64,000 nucleotides of DNA from Streptomyces sp. NBC_00708 (GTDB lineage: Bacteria > Actinomycetota > Actinomycetes > Streptomycetales > Streptomycetaceae): positions 2,542,001 through 2,606,000 of the forward strand of contig CP108997.1 in assembly GCA_036226585.1 (NCBI GenBank), in the 5' to 3' direction. Position numbers and translations under genes: made by a program. The notes under the pieces were generated by a model. It made no database searches, was not told the DNA's origin, and worked only from the letters and a program-made list of their open reading frames with translations. How positions within the stretch are numbered: position 1 is the first letter of the stretch; each line of letters starts with the position of its first letter. Positions 18,271-29,900 of this stretch are shown one piece after another.

Positions 18271-19638
18271 TCAGAACACCTTGCCCGGGTTGAGCAGCCC
18301 CAACGGGTCGAACGCCTGCTTGATGCCCCGGTGCAGCTCCACGCTCACCTCGCCGAGTTCGCGGGCCAGCCACTCCTTCTTCAGGACGCCCACGCCGTGC
18401 TCGCCGGTGATCGTGCCGCCGAGGGCGAGGCCGAGCGCCATGATCTCGTCGAAGGACTCCCGGGCCCGCCGGGACTCGTCGGCGTCGGCGGGGTCGAAGC
18501 AGACGACGGGGTGGGTGTTGCCGTCGCCCGCGTGGGCGCAGACGCCGATGGTGAGGCCGTACTTCTCCGCGATCTCCGCCGTGCCCTCCAGCATGGCGCC
18601 GAGCCGCGAGCGCGGTACGCACACGTCGTCGATCATCGTCGCCGGCTTGACGGTCTCCAGCGCGGTCAGCGACATCCGCCGGGCCTGGAGGAGCATCTCG
18701 GACTCGGCCGCGTCCTCGGCCGGTACGACGTCGGTGGCGCCGGCGGCGGTGCACAGGGCGGCGACGGCGGCGAGGTCGGCGGCCGGGTCCGGGGTGTCGA
18801 AGGCGGCGAGCAGCAGGGCCTCGGTGGTCTCGGGGAGGCCCATGTTCGCCATGCGGTTGACCGCCTGGACGGTTGTACGGTCCATCAGTTCGAGGAGTGA
18901 GGGGGTGTGTCCGCTCTCCATGATCCGGCAGACGGCGTCGCAGGCGCTCGACGCGTCCGCGAACTCGGCGGCCAGGACGAGCTGCCGGGGCGGCCGGGGC
19001 TTCAGCGCGAGCACGGCCTTCACGACGATCCCGAGGCTGCCCTCGGAGCCGACGAACAGGCGGGTGAGGTCGTATCCGGCGACGCCCTTGGCGGTGCGGC
19101 GGCCGGTGGTGAGCAGGCGTCCGTCCGCGAGGACGACGTCGAGACCGAGGACGTATTCGGCGGTGACCCCGTACTTCACGCAGCACAGACCTCCGGAGGC
19201 GGTGCCGATGTTGCCGCCGATGGTGCACATCTCCCAGCTGGAGGGGTCCGGCGGGTAGTACAGCCCGTGCTCGTCGACGGCGCGGGACAGTACGGCGTTG
19301 ATGACTCCGGGCTCGACGACGGCGATGCGGTCGACCGGGCTGATCTCCAGGATGCGGTCCATCTTCACCAGGGAGAGCACGATGCAGCCGTCGGTGGCGT
19401 TGGCCGCGCCCGACAGGCCCGTGCGGGCGCCCTGGGGGACGACCGGGACACGCAGTGCGGTGGCCGTGCGCATGATGTGCTGGACCTGCTCGACGGTGCG
19501 CGGGAGCGCGACGACCGCGGGGGTGCCGGCCTCGCAGAAGCTCGCCATGTCGTGGGCGTAGGAGGCGGTGATGTCCGGGTCGGTGATCAGGGCCTCGGCC
19601 GGAAGGCCCGCCCGCAGGAGTTCGAGGAGATCGTCCAT
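18271..19638 (-). CDS. FAD-linked oxidase, GlcD/D-lactate dehydrogenase type
   Basis: 455-residue FAD enzyme. The N-terminal half is the PCMH-type FAD-binding domain (VVPQGARTGLSGAANATDG, MCTIGGNIGTASGGLCCVKYG). The C-terminal half is the FAD-oxidase C domain with HAGDGNTHPV and GTITGEHGVG, which carry the metal-binding and catalytic histidines. Glycolate, D-lactate and D-2-hydroxyglutarate dehydrogenases all belong here and sequence alone does not choose. The ATG at 19638 gives the standard start. It is divergent from the TPR gene. Confidence 0.87.
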   Translation of the reverse strand: MDDLLELLRAGLPAEALITDPDITASYAHDMASFCEAGTPAVVALPRTVEQVQHIMRTATALRVPVVPQGARTGLSGAANATDGCIVLSLVKMDRILEISPVDRIAVVEPGVINAVLSRAVDEHGLYYPPDPSSWEMCTIGGNIGTASGGLCCVKYGVTAEYVLGLDVVLADGRLLTTGRRTAKGVAGYDLTRLFVGSEGSLGIVVKAVLALKPRPPRQLVLAAEFADASSACDAVCRIMESGHTPSLLELMDRTTVQAVNRMANMGLPETTEALLLAAFDTPDPAADLAAVAALCTAAGATDVVPAEDAAESEMLLQARRMSLTALETVKPATMIDDVCVPRSRLGAMLEGTAEIAEKYGLTIGVCAHAGDGNTHPVVCFDPADADESRRARESFDEIMALGLALGGTITGEHGVGVLKKEWLARELGEVSVELHRGIKQAFDPLGLLNPGKVF

Positions 19639-19735
19639 GATCCAAGCGTGGCACCCGGGCCCATTGGTGTGAACCCGTCTGCGGTGGCGATCCCAAGGCG
19701 CGGTGCGATCTTCATACTGACGCACAGTGAGCGGC

Positions 19736-21436
19736 ATGGAACTCACGCCTCAGCAGCCCCCGAGGGCCCCCGGGCCCGAGGACTCCTTCGACACCGGCCT
19801 GCCCGCCCCCGACGTCCCCCCGCCGGACCCCGCGTCCCTGGCCGAACCGCCGCCTCCCTCGATGCGCACGAGTCTGCGCCGGGCCGCCTTCGGCATGGTG
19901 GCGGGCGCGGTCCTGGTGACGGGCGCGGTGGTCGCGGTGCCCGACGACGACACGGACGCGGCGCCGCCCGTGCCCGGCCCGGTCTCGCGCGCGATGACCG
20001 CGACGGCCGCCGGCTCCCCCGCCTCCCTCGCCGATCTGACGGCGCTCATCGGGGACAGGCAGAAGTGGGTGGGCACGCACCCCTCGGACGCGCCCGCCTG
20101 GGCGGTGCTGGGTTCGGCGTACGTGGAGCGGGGGCGGCGGGCCGCGGACCCGGCGTACTACACCCGCGCCGAGCAGGCGCTGAAGCGCTCGCTGGACGTG
20201 CGGCCCGGCGAGAAGGGCAACACGGCCGCCTGGGTCGGCCTCGCCTCCCTGGCCAACGCCCGCCGCGACTTCGTGACGGCGAAGAAGTGGGGCGAGACGG
20301 TACGGGCGCGGCAGCCGAAGGAGTGGACGGTCTACCCGGAGCTGATCGACGCCTACAACGGTCTCGGTGACCGGAAGTCGGCGATCACCGCGGTGGAGAG
20401 GTTCACCGAGCTGCGGGCCGGGGTGCCTGCGCTGGGCCGGGCGGCCGAGATGTACCGGGACCGGGGCTGGCGCGAGGACGCGCTGGCCACCGCGCAGGAC
20501 GCGGCGAACGGGGCGAGGACGCCCGCCGAGAAGGCCGCCTGCCTCGCCAGGCTGGGCGAACTGGCCTGGGAGCGGGGCGAGCCGAAGGAAGCCGTGGCCC
20601 AGTACGGGGCGGCGCTGCGCGTCGAGAGGGGCCACCACCCCTCGCTCGCCGGACGGGCGCGGGCGCTCGCGGCTCTCGGCCGCACCGACGAGGCCGTACG
20701 GGACTACCAGGCCGCCCTGGCGAAGTCGCCGCGCCCGGAGTACCTGCTGGAGCTGGGTGAGCTGTACGAGTCGCTGGGGCTCGACGGGGACTCGGTGGGC
20801 CAGTACGACAAGCTCCGCGCGGCGCTGGACCGGGGGACGGCGCGCGGGGTGGACGAGTCGCTGCCGCTCGGCCGCTTCGAGGCCGCGCACGGGGACGCGG
20901 ACGCGGCGGTGGAGCTGCTGCGGGCCGACTGGGAGCGGGGGCACCGCAGCCCGGCGGTGGCCGACGCGCTGGGCTGGGCGCTGCACCGGTCGGGCGATTC
21001 GGACGCGGCGCTGGAGTACGCGCAGCGGGCGGTGGACTCGGGCGGGCAGAACGCCTCGTACGCGTACCACCTGGGCGTGGTCCAGCGCGCGCTGGGCGAC
21101 TACGGGGCGGCCCGCCGCCATCTGGAGGAGGCGCTGCGGACCAACCCGGCGTTCTCCCCGCTGGACGCGCCGCTGGCGCGGGAGGCGCTGGACACCCTGG
21201 GGCAGCCCCCGGCGGGCGGCCCGGCGGACATGCGGCCGGCCCCGGCCCCAGCGCCGGAGCCCGTGGCACCGCAGGCGCCGCAGCAGCCCGCTCCGGCCGC
21301 CCCGGCTCCGGACTCCGGCGGTGTCCCGGCACCGGCGGCCGGCCCCCAGGGGCATCAGGCGGCGCCGGCACCCTCGGCGAGCAGCCCGCAGGCACCCATG
21401 CAGCCGTCGCCCGCGCCGTCGGCGCCCGTCCGCTGA
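19736..21436 (+). CDS. Membrane-anchored tetratricopeptide-repeat protein
   Basis: About 566 residues from the ATG at 19736; a GTG at 19727 would add three. Order of parts: a proline-rich N-terminal tail, one transmembrane segment (AAFGMVAGAVLVTGAVVAVP, near residue 55), about ten TPR-like helical pairs (for example AWAVLGSAYVERGRRAADPAYY and ASLANARRDFVTAKKW), and a disordered Pro/Ala-rich C-terminus. TPR arrays mediate protein contacts, so this may be a scaffold; no partner is evident. It is convergent with hppD across a strong hairpin. Confidence 0.75.
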   Translation: MELTPQQPPRAPGPEDSFDTGLPAPDVPPPDPASLAEPPPPSMRTSLRRAAFGMVAGAVLVTGAVVAVPDDDTDAAPPVPGPVSRAMTATAAGSPASLADLTALIGDRQKWVGTHPSDAPAWAVLGSAYVERGRRAADPAYYTRAEQALKRSLDVRPGEKGNTAAWVGLASLANARRDFVTAKKWGETVRARQPKEWTVYPELIDAYNGLGDRKSAITAVERFTELRAGVPALGRAAEMYRDRGWREDALATAQDAANGARTPAEKAACLARLGELAWERGEPKEAVAQYGAALRVERGHHPSLAGRARALAALGRTDEAVRDYQAALAKSPRPEYLLELGELYESLGLDGDSVGQYDKLRAALDRGTARGVDESLPLGRFEAAHGDADAAVELLRADWERGHRSPAVADALGWALHRSGDSDAALEYAQRAVDSGGQNASYAYHLGVVQRALGDYGAARRHLEEALRTNPAFSPLDAPLAREALDTLGQPPAGGPADMRPAPAPAPEPVAPQAPQQPAPAAPAPDSGGVPAPAAGPQGHQAAPAPSASSPQAPMQPSPAPSAPVR

Positions 21437-21460
21437 GCCACGGCGAGGAGCGCGAACGAC

Positions 21461-21491
21461 GAGGGGCGGGCCGGAATCCGGCCCGCCCCTC
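21461..21491. terminator. Bidirectional terminator between the TPR gene and hppD
   Basis: A perfect 15-bp palindromic stem (21461-21475 with 21477-21491) in the 71-bp gap between two convergent genes. Confidence 0.85.
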
Positions 21492-21507
21492 ACGCGTGCC
21501 GCACGGA

Positions 21508-25167
<3,660 letters not shown>

Positions 25168-25171
<4 letters not shown>

Positions 25172-26037
25172 CCCCCGACCCCTCGGGCTCCTCCCCCGCA
25201 CCCGGCCGCGAACGGCAGCCGGGCGAGCACGACGTGAAGGGCCACGCCTTCCGCGACGAGGAGGCGGACGAGCCGGCGCCGGCGCCGGGGAAGCCGGCGC
25301 GCCGGATCACCTGGCGCAAGCTGGTGGTGCTCCCGGCGGCCCTCGCGGTGGTGCTGGTCCTCACGTACGTCTGGATCGAGAACGTCAGCCTCGACTCGAT
25401 CGCGGAGAACTCGCTGGCCGGGGACACGGTCGAGGTGCGCTGGTGGCAGCATGTGCGGCTGACCGCGATCTCGACGTTCTGGGTGCTGATCATCGCCATC
25501 CCGCTGGGCATCGCGCTGACCCGGCGCGGTCTGACCAGGGCCGCCCCCGTGGTCACGGCGATCGCCAACATCGGCCAGGCGACCCCGGCGATCGGCCTGC
25601 TGGCCCTGCTGGTGATCTGGCTCGGCATCGGCCCGTCCACGGCCATCACGGGCATGGTGATCTACGCGGTGCTGCCGGTGCTGTCCAACACCGTCGCCGG
25701 GCTCAAGGCGATCGAGCCGAGCATGGTGGAGGCCGCCCGGGGCATCGGCATGTCGGCCATGGGCACCCTCACCAAGGTCGAACTCCCCCTGGCCGTCCCG
25801 CTGATCCTGGCCGGGGTGCGGACCGCGCTCGTCCTCAACGTCGGCACGGCGACCCTGGCGACCTTCGGGGGCGGCGGCGGGCTCGGCGACCTGATCACCT
25901 CGGGCATCCAGACCCAGCGCATGCCGGTCCTCGTCCTCGGCTCGGTCCTGACCGTGGTGCTGGCGCTCCTGGTGGACTGGATGGCCTCGCTGGCCGAGGT
26001 GGCGCTCACCCCGCGCGGACTGGAGGTGGGGCGATGA
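25168..26037 (+). CDS. Osmoprotectant ABC transporter permease, second
   Basis: 289-residue permease with a 45-residue charged, proline-rich cytoplasmic N-terminus that the first permease lacks, then about six helices. The coupling loop reads AIEPSMVEAARGIGMSAMGTLTKVELPLAVPLILAG. The ATG at 25168 overlaps the ATPase stop by 4 bp. The two permeases probably form a heterodimer. Confidence 0.87.
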
Positions 26038-27014
26038 GGACCCGGCGGACGCGCGGGGCTCTCGCGGCGGGGGCGGTGCTGGCGCTGACGCTGGCCGGGT
26101 GCGGGCTCAAGAGCGGTTCCCCGATGGTCGACGACGTGGTGCCCGGGTCCGTCGGACAGGGGCAGCCGCTGGACGGCGCCTCACTGACCGTCACCTCGAA
26201 GAACTTCAGCGAGAACATCATCCTGGGCCAGATGATCGGACTGATCTTCAAGGCGGCCGGGGCGGAGGTGCTGGACCGGACGAACCTGCCCAGCTCGATC
26301 AGCGCCCGCGAGGCGGTCATCCAGGGCGACGCGGACGCCGAGTACGAGTACACCGGCACCGGCTGGATCACGTACCTCGGGCACGCCAAGCCCATCGTCG
26401 ACCCGATGGAGCAGTGGCGGGCGGTGCGCGACGCGGACCTGAAGAACGGGGTGACCTGGCTGCGGCCCTCCACCCTCAACAACACCTACGCGCTCGCCAT
26501 CAGCCGGAAGAACAACGCCACGTACCGCCTGAAGACGCTCTCCGACGTCGCCGCCCTGTCGAAGAAGAACCCGTCGGCGGTGACGGTCTGCGTCGAGAAC
26601 GAGTTCGCCTCGCGCGACGACGGGCTGCCCGGCATGGAGAAGGCGTACGGGATGTCGCTGCCGGCCACCAACATCAAGAAGATGGACGCGGGGATCATCT
26701 ACACCCAGGTCTCGAAGTCCGACTCCTGCCTGCTCGGCGAGGTCTTCACCACGGACGGCCGCATCAAGGCGATGCACCTCGATGTGCTGGAGGACAACAA
26801 GCACTTCTTCCCCAACTACAACGCGGCGCCCGTCGTACACACCCCGACACTGGAGAAGTACCCGGAGATCGCCGGCCTGCTGGACCCGCTCAGCAAGCGG
26901 CTGACCACGGAGGTCGCGCAGGTGCTGAACGCCCGGGTGGACGTGGACGGCCAGGACCCGCACGAGGTGGCGAAGGACTGGCTGATCGAGGAGGGGTTCA
27001 TCAAGGAGGGGTGA
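26034..27014 (+). CDS. Osmoprotectant-binding lipoprotein (OpuCC/QAT family)
   Basis: 326-residue extracytoplasmic solute-binding lipoprotein. Lipobox LTLAGC (Cys near residue 23) follows a basic, hydrophobic signal. The mature part starts LTVTSKNFSENIILGQMIG and contains YEYTGTGWITYLG and NNTYALAISRKN, typical of glycine betaine, choline and carnitine binding proteins. It overlaps the upstream permease by 4 bp (ATGA). As the last gene it completes a four-part importer likely to serve osmoprotection. Confidence 0.9.
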   Translation: MRTRRTRGALAAGAVLALTLAGCGLKSGSPMVDDVVPGSVGQGQPLDGASLTVTSKNFSENIILGQMIGLIFKAAGAEVLDRTNLPSSISAREAVIQGDADAEYEYTGTGWITYLGHAKPIVDPMEQWRAVRDADLKNGVTWLRPSTLNNTYALAISRKNNATYRLKTLSDVAALSKKNPSAVTVCVENEFASRDDGLPGMEKAYGMSLPATNIKKMDAGIIYTQVSKSDSCLLGEVFTTDGRIKAMHLDVLEDNKHFFPNYNAAPVVHTPTLEKYPEIAGLLDPLSKRLTTEVAQVLNARVDVDGQDPHEVAKDWLIEEGFIKEG

Positions 27015-27039
27015 GAGCCGGCCGGACCGGAGAGAGTTA

Positions 27040-27083
27040 CAAAGATTCTTTGCAAAGACCTGTTGCAAAACCGTCTTTGCAAC
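27040..27083. promoter_or_regulatory. Operator-like palindromes upstream of the ArsR-type gene
   Basis: Three related CTTTGCAA motifs are packed in 44 bp: a perfect palindrome CTTTGCAAAG at 27048-27057, an overlapping CAAAG-att-CTTTG at 27040-27052, and an 8-bp inverted repeat GTTGCAAA/TTTGCAAC at 27062-27069 and 27076-27083. They end 15 bp before the ArsR ATG and are AT-rich for this genome. Autoregulation by the downstream ArsR-type protein is the simplest reading. Confidence 0.65.
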
Positions 27084-27097
27084 TCTACGGTGGAGCC

Positions 27098-27709
27098 ATG
27101 TCACCGAACGAAGCGCACGACGACCACAGCGCGACGGCATCCGAGCTCGACTTCCTCCGCATCGACGCCCGTGCCCTGCGCGGCCTCGCCCACCCGCTGC
27201 GGATCCGCCTGCTCAACGCCCTGCGGGAGCACGGCCCCGCCACCGCGTCCGGCGTCGCCGAGCGGCTCGGCGAGTCCAGCGGCGCCACCAGCTACCACTT
27301 GCGGCAACTGGCCTCGTACGGCTTCGTCGAGGACGACCCGACGCTCGGCAAGGGCCGCGAGCGCTGGTGGCGGGCGGCCCACGCCGGCACCGCCTTCGAC
27401 TCCGACCTGATGCACGATGCCGACCCCGAGGTACGCGGCGCCATGGGCGTCGTCCTCCACGAGGTGGCGACGATCCACGCCCAGGAGCTGAGCACCTGGC
27501 TCGGCACGATGCACGAGTGGTCCCGCGAGTGGTACGAGGGCTCGAGTCTCAGCGACTTCAAGATCCGGCTCACGCCCGAGCTCTCCCGCGAACTCGCCGA
27601 GAAGGTCCACGAGCTGATCGACACCTACCGCGGACGCGTTCCCGAGGGCACCGAGGGTTCCGCCGTCGTCCGCACCCACCTGCACGTCTTCCCGCGCCGC
27701 ACCGACTGA
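27098..27709 (+). CDS. ArsR/HTH_20-type transcriptional regulator
   Basis: 203 residues. A winged helix domain of the HTH_20/ArsR class (LRGLAHPLRIRLLNALREHG then SGVAERLGESSGATSYHLRQL) is followed by a C-terminal helical domain that has no metal-binding cysteines, so a metal effector is unlikely. The ATG at 27098 has TGGAG upstream. The operator-like palindromes immediately before it suggest autoregulation. The next 66-residue ORF is only 14 bp downstream. Similar Streptomyces regulators often control an adjacent MFS exporter, but none adjoins here. Confidence 0.82.
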   Translation: MSPNEAHDDHSATASELDFLRIDARALRGLAHPLRIRLLNALREHGPATASGVAERLGESSGATSYHLRQLASYGFVEDDPTLGKGRERWWRAAHAGTAFDSDLMHDADPEVRGAMGVVLHEVATIHAQELSTWLGTMHEWSREWYEGSSLSDFKIRLTPELSRELAEKVHELIDTYRGRVPEGTEGSAVVRTHLHVFPRRTD

Positions 27710-27723
27710 AGGGACCGACCGCC

Positions 27724-27924
27724 ATGAACCCCGAGACCTACCTCGCCCCGTACCGCGTCCACTCCCCCGAGCTGCGCGACCACGTCCGCGGCCTCCGCGC
27801 CGCCCGGCGCACCGCTCTGCGCCGGAAGCTGCGGAGCAGGCTCGGCTGGACCATGGTCGAGATGGGCCTGCGCGTGCTCCCGGCCGGCGCCGGCCGCCCG
27901 GCCCGCGCCCCTCGTCCCGCCTAG
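27724..27924 (+). CDS. Small basic protein downstream of the ArsR-type regulator
   Basis: A 66-residue ORF beginning MNPETYLAPYRVHSPELRDH with a strongly basic middle (RAARRTALRRKLRSRLGW) and a proline-rich end. It starts 14 bp after the regulator stop with GAAGGGACCG upstream, so co-translation is likely. No domain recognised; an amphipathic helix around residues 20-45 is plausible. It could be a small regulator partner or a nonfunctional remnant of a transporter gene. Confidence 0.55.
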   Translation: MNPETYLAPYRVHSPELRDHVRGLRAARRTALRRKLRSRLGWTMVEMGLRVLPAGAGRPARAPRPA

Positions 27925-27935
27925 CGTTCCGGGGC

Positions 27936-28715
27936 TCAGCAGCTGGGGATCTTCCCGCCGTGGTCCAGGGCCCTCAGCGAGTTCACCGCGTCCTTCAGCG
28001 TCGTGACCGGGATCAGCCGCAGGCCCTTCGGCAGCTCGGACTTCGCCTCCGAGCACTCCGCCTTCGGTACGAGGAAGACGGTCGCCCCGTCCCGCCGGGC
28101 CGCCTGTGTCTTGAGCGAGACCCCGCCGACCGCGCCGACCTCGCCGTCCGCCTCGATCGTGCCGGTGCCCGCGACGGTGCGGCCGCCGGTGAGGTCGCCG
28201 CCCGAGCCGTCGCCGTCGAGCTTGTCGACGATGCCCAGCGCGAAGAACAGGCCGGCGCTGGGGCCGCCGATGTCCGCCAGGTGCAGGGTGACGTCGACGG
28301 AGCCGGGCTTGCGGCCCAGGTAGTTCAACGCGGCGTCGACGGCGGCGTCCTGGGACTTCGCCATGTCGTCGAGGTTGTGCTTCTCGATCTCCTTCTCGGA
28401 GCCGCCGGTCGGGTAGACGGAGTCCCTGGGCAGCACGGCCCGGTCCGTACGGAACCAGCTGTCGACGACGTCCCGGAGGCCGACGTCCGACTTGGGGGCC
28501 GTCGCCACGATCGTCGTCATCCGCAACTCGCCCCGGGTGGTGCGGTTAGGGGTGCCCTTGATGCTGATCACGGGGGTGCCGTGGTCCTCCCCCAGCACAT
28601 TCGCGGTCGTCCCGGGCTGCGCCAGCGTGAACGGCAACGGCGCGAAGGCGGCGACACCGAGGAGCGCGACGACGGGGAGGGCGGCGAGGGCGAGGGTGCG
28701 GGGCGGTGTGAACAC
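27936..28715 (-). CDS. Lon-type serine protease domain protein, secreted or membrane-anchored, without PDZ
   Basis: 259 residues. An N-terminal signal or anchor segment (LALAALPVVALLGVAAFAPLPF) precedes a Lon S16 proteolytic domain. The catalytic serine is Ser153 in IGGPSAGLFFALGI, and the paired lysine is Lys202 in GAVGGVSLKTQAA. Actinobacterial PDZ-Lon proteins normally have a PDZ domain before the S16 part and are about 350 residues; here the intervening region is about 90 residues without PDZ signatures. Convergent with the small basic gene. Confidence 0.82.
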   Translation of the reverse strand: MFTPPRTLALAALPVVALLGVAAFAPLPFTLAQPGTTANVLGEDHGTPVISIKGTPNRTTRGELRMTTIVATAPKSDVGLRDVVDSWFRTDRAVLPRDSVYPTGGSEKEIEKHNLDDMAKSQDAAVDAALNYLGRKPGSVDVTLHLADIGGPSAGLFFALGIVDKLDGDGSGGDLTGGRTVAGTGTIEADGEVGAVGGVSLKTQAARRDGATVFLVPKAECSEAKSELPKGLRLIPVTTLKDAVNSLRALDHGGKIPSC

Positions 28716-28769
28716 GCGCCCAATCTAACGTCCGGCGCCCCGGACCGGGTCGGCCGGGCGGTCCCGCCC

Positions 28770-28815
28770 GGCCGGTTCCGTCCTCGGACGCCGGACGGGC
28801 CGGGTTCGCGCCCCG
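28770..28815. repeat. Intergenic repeat fragment (Streptomyces type)
   Basis: CCGTCCTCGGACGCCGGACGGGCC near 28779-28803 resembles the left arm of the CTCAAACGCCGGACGGGCT element seen at 16934 and 4617. A short hairpin (CCGGGCGGtCCCGCCCGG) lies just before it. The 102-bp gap between hpdR and the Lon-type gene holds nothing else. Confidence 0.5.
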
Positions 28816-28817
28816 CG

Positions 28818-29459
28818 TCAGCGAAGCGCGTCCGCGACCTCCCGGGCCGCGTCGATCACCCGCGGCCCCACCCGTTCCGGGACGGAGTCCGCCAGCATGA
28901 CCACGCCGACACTGCCCTCCACCCCCGTCACGCCCATGAGCGCCGCCGCCGCACCGCTCGCGCCCGCTTCGAGTTCGCCGTGGGTGAGGGTGAAGGCCGT
29001 CTCGCCCACCGGCTTCTGGCGGGCGGCGAGGATCGCCCGGCCCGCGGCGCCCCGGTCGAGCGGGTGGCGGAAGCCCGCCCGGTAGGCCACGTGGTAGTCG
29101 GTCCAGGTCGGTTCGACGACCGCGACCGCCAGCGCGTCGGAGCCGTCGACCAGCGTGAGGTGGGCGGTGGCCCCGATGTCCTCGGCCAGCGAACGCAGCG
29201 CGGGCAGCGCGGCCTCCCGTACGAGCGGATGGACCTGGCGGCCCAGCCGCAGCACGCCGAGACCGACCCGCGCCCGGCCGCCCAGGTCGCGGCGGATCAG
29301 GGTGTGCTGTTCCAGCGTGGCGAGCAGACGGTAGACCACGGTGCGGTTGACGCCGAGCTTGTTGGACAACTCGGTGACCGTCAGACCGTGGTCGGTGTCG
29401 GCGAGCAGCTTGAGGACACGCAGTCCTCGGTCGAGCGTCTGGGAGGTCTCCGCTGTCAC
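28818..29459 (-). CDS. hpdR: IclR-family repressor (HpdR-like)
   Basis: 213-residue IclR protein: N-terminal winged helix (DRGLRVLKLLADTDHGLTVT followed by GVNRTVVYRLLATLEQH) and a GAF-like effector domain (ATAHLTLVDGSDALAVAVVE, GFRHPLDRGAAGRAILA). The GTG at 29459 is preceded by GGAGGAG; longer frames upstream look non-coding. An IclR gene in this place matches HpdR, the repressor of hppD and hpdA in S. coelicolor. That identity rests on gene order and family. Confidence 0.78.
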   Translation of the reverse strand: MTAETSQTLDRGLRVLKLLADTDHGLTVTELSNKLGVNRTVVYRLLATLEQHTLIRRDLGGRARVGLGVLRLGRQVHPLVREAALPALRSLAEDIGATAHLTLVDGSDALAVAVVEPTWTDYHVAYRAGFRHPLDRGAAGRAILAARQKPVGETAFTLTHGELEAGASGAAAALMGVTGVEGSVGVVMLADSVPERVGPRVIDAAREVADALR

Positions 29460-29792
29460 GACGCCCTCTCCTCCGTGGGTGAGCGGCGGCGGCTGGTTCC
29501 CATGGACTGTGCGCCACCGGTCCCAGCGGCGACGCACGGAGAGGCCGCCGGCCTGGCCAAGGCACCGGCTGCGCTCCGCGGCCACATTGCCACGGGGCGT
29601 TCACATTTTTGGGACAGTAGCGAGCGAGTCCGCTCAGCGGAAGACCTCGTCCAGAATCCGGTCGCCCCCGGAAACCGGGTTGTGCCGGGCGAGCATAAGT
29701 GCCGGTCAGCGGCGCGCGGACTGTTCGGGGCGCATCTACGCGCGTCCAAGTCGGCCGACTCGTCCGCGACGCTCCGTAGTCCGTAGGTGAAC

Positions 29793-29820
29793 CACGGTTA
29801 ACTCACCGTGAAAATTTTTT
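29793..29820 (+). terminator. Orphan hairpin plus T-run on the plus strand
   Basis: CACGGT (29793-29798) pairs with ACCGTG (29805-29810), followed by AAAATTTTTT. Such an AT-run is rare in this genome. The nearest plus-strand gene ends near 27924, so the terminator has no obvious client. Confidence 0.45.
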
Positions 29821-29840
29821 CGGCCGGTTCCCCGGTCGAC

Positions 29841-29879
29841 GAAGCCCCGGGACCCTCGCGGCGAGGGTCCCGGGGCTTC
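29841..29879 (-). terminator. Terminator after the helicase gene
   Basis: A 19-bp perfect stem (29841-29859 with 29861-29879), 22 bp after the helicase stop. Confidence 0.85.
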
Positions 29880-29900
29880 GGGCGGTGCGGAGTTGAGGGG

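Larger units (their letters stand above)
29460..29900. other. 441-bp gap between hpdR and the helicase gene
   Basis: No convincing ORF. It contains the hpdR promoter area, a plus-strand hairpin followed by a T-run at 29793-29820, and the helicase terminator at 29841-29879. The plus-strand hairpin has no annotated upstream gene to terminate, leaving room for a small RNA transcribed divergently from hpdR. Confidence 0.5.

Noticed and set aside
29456..29749. Minus-strand frame upstream of hpdR
   Set aside because: Contains many Arg, Ser and Thr residues without pattern, and the hpdR GTG with GGAGGAG lies at its edge; treated as non-coding.
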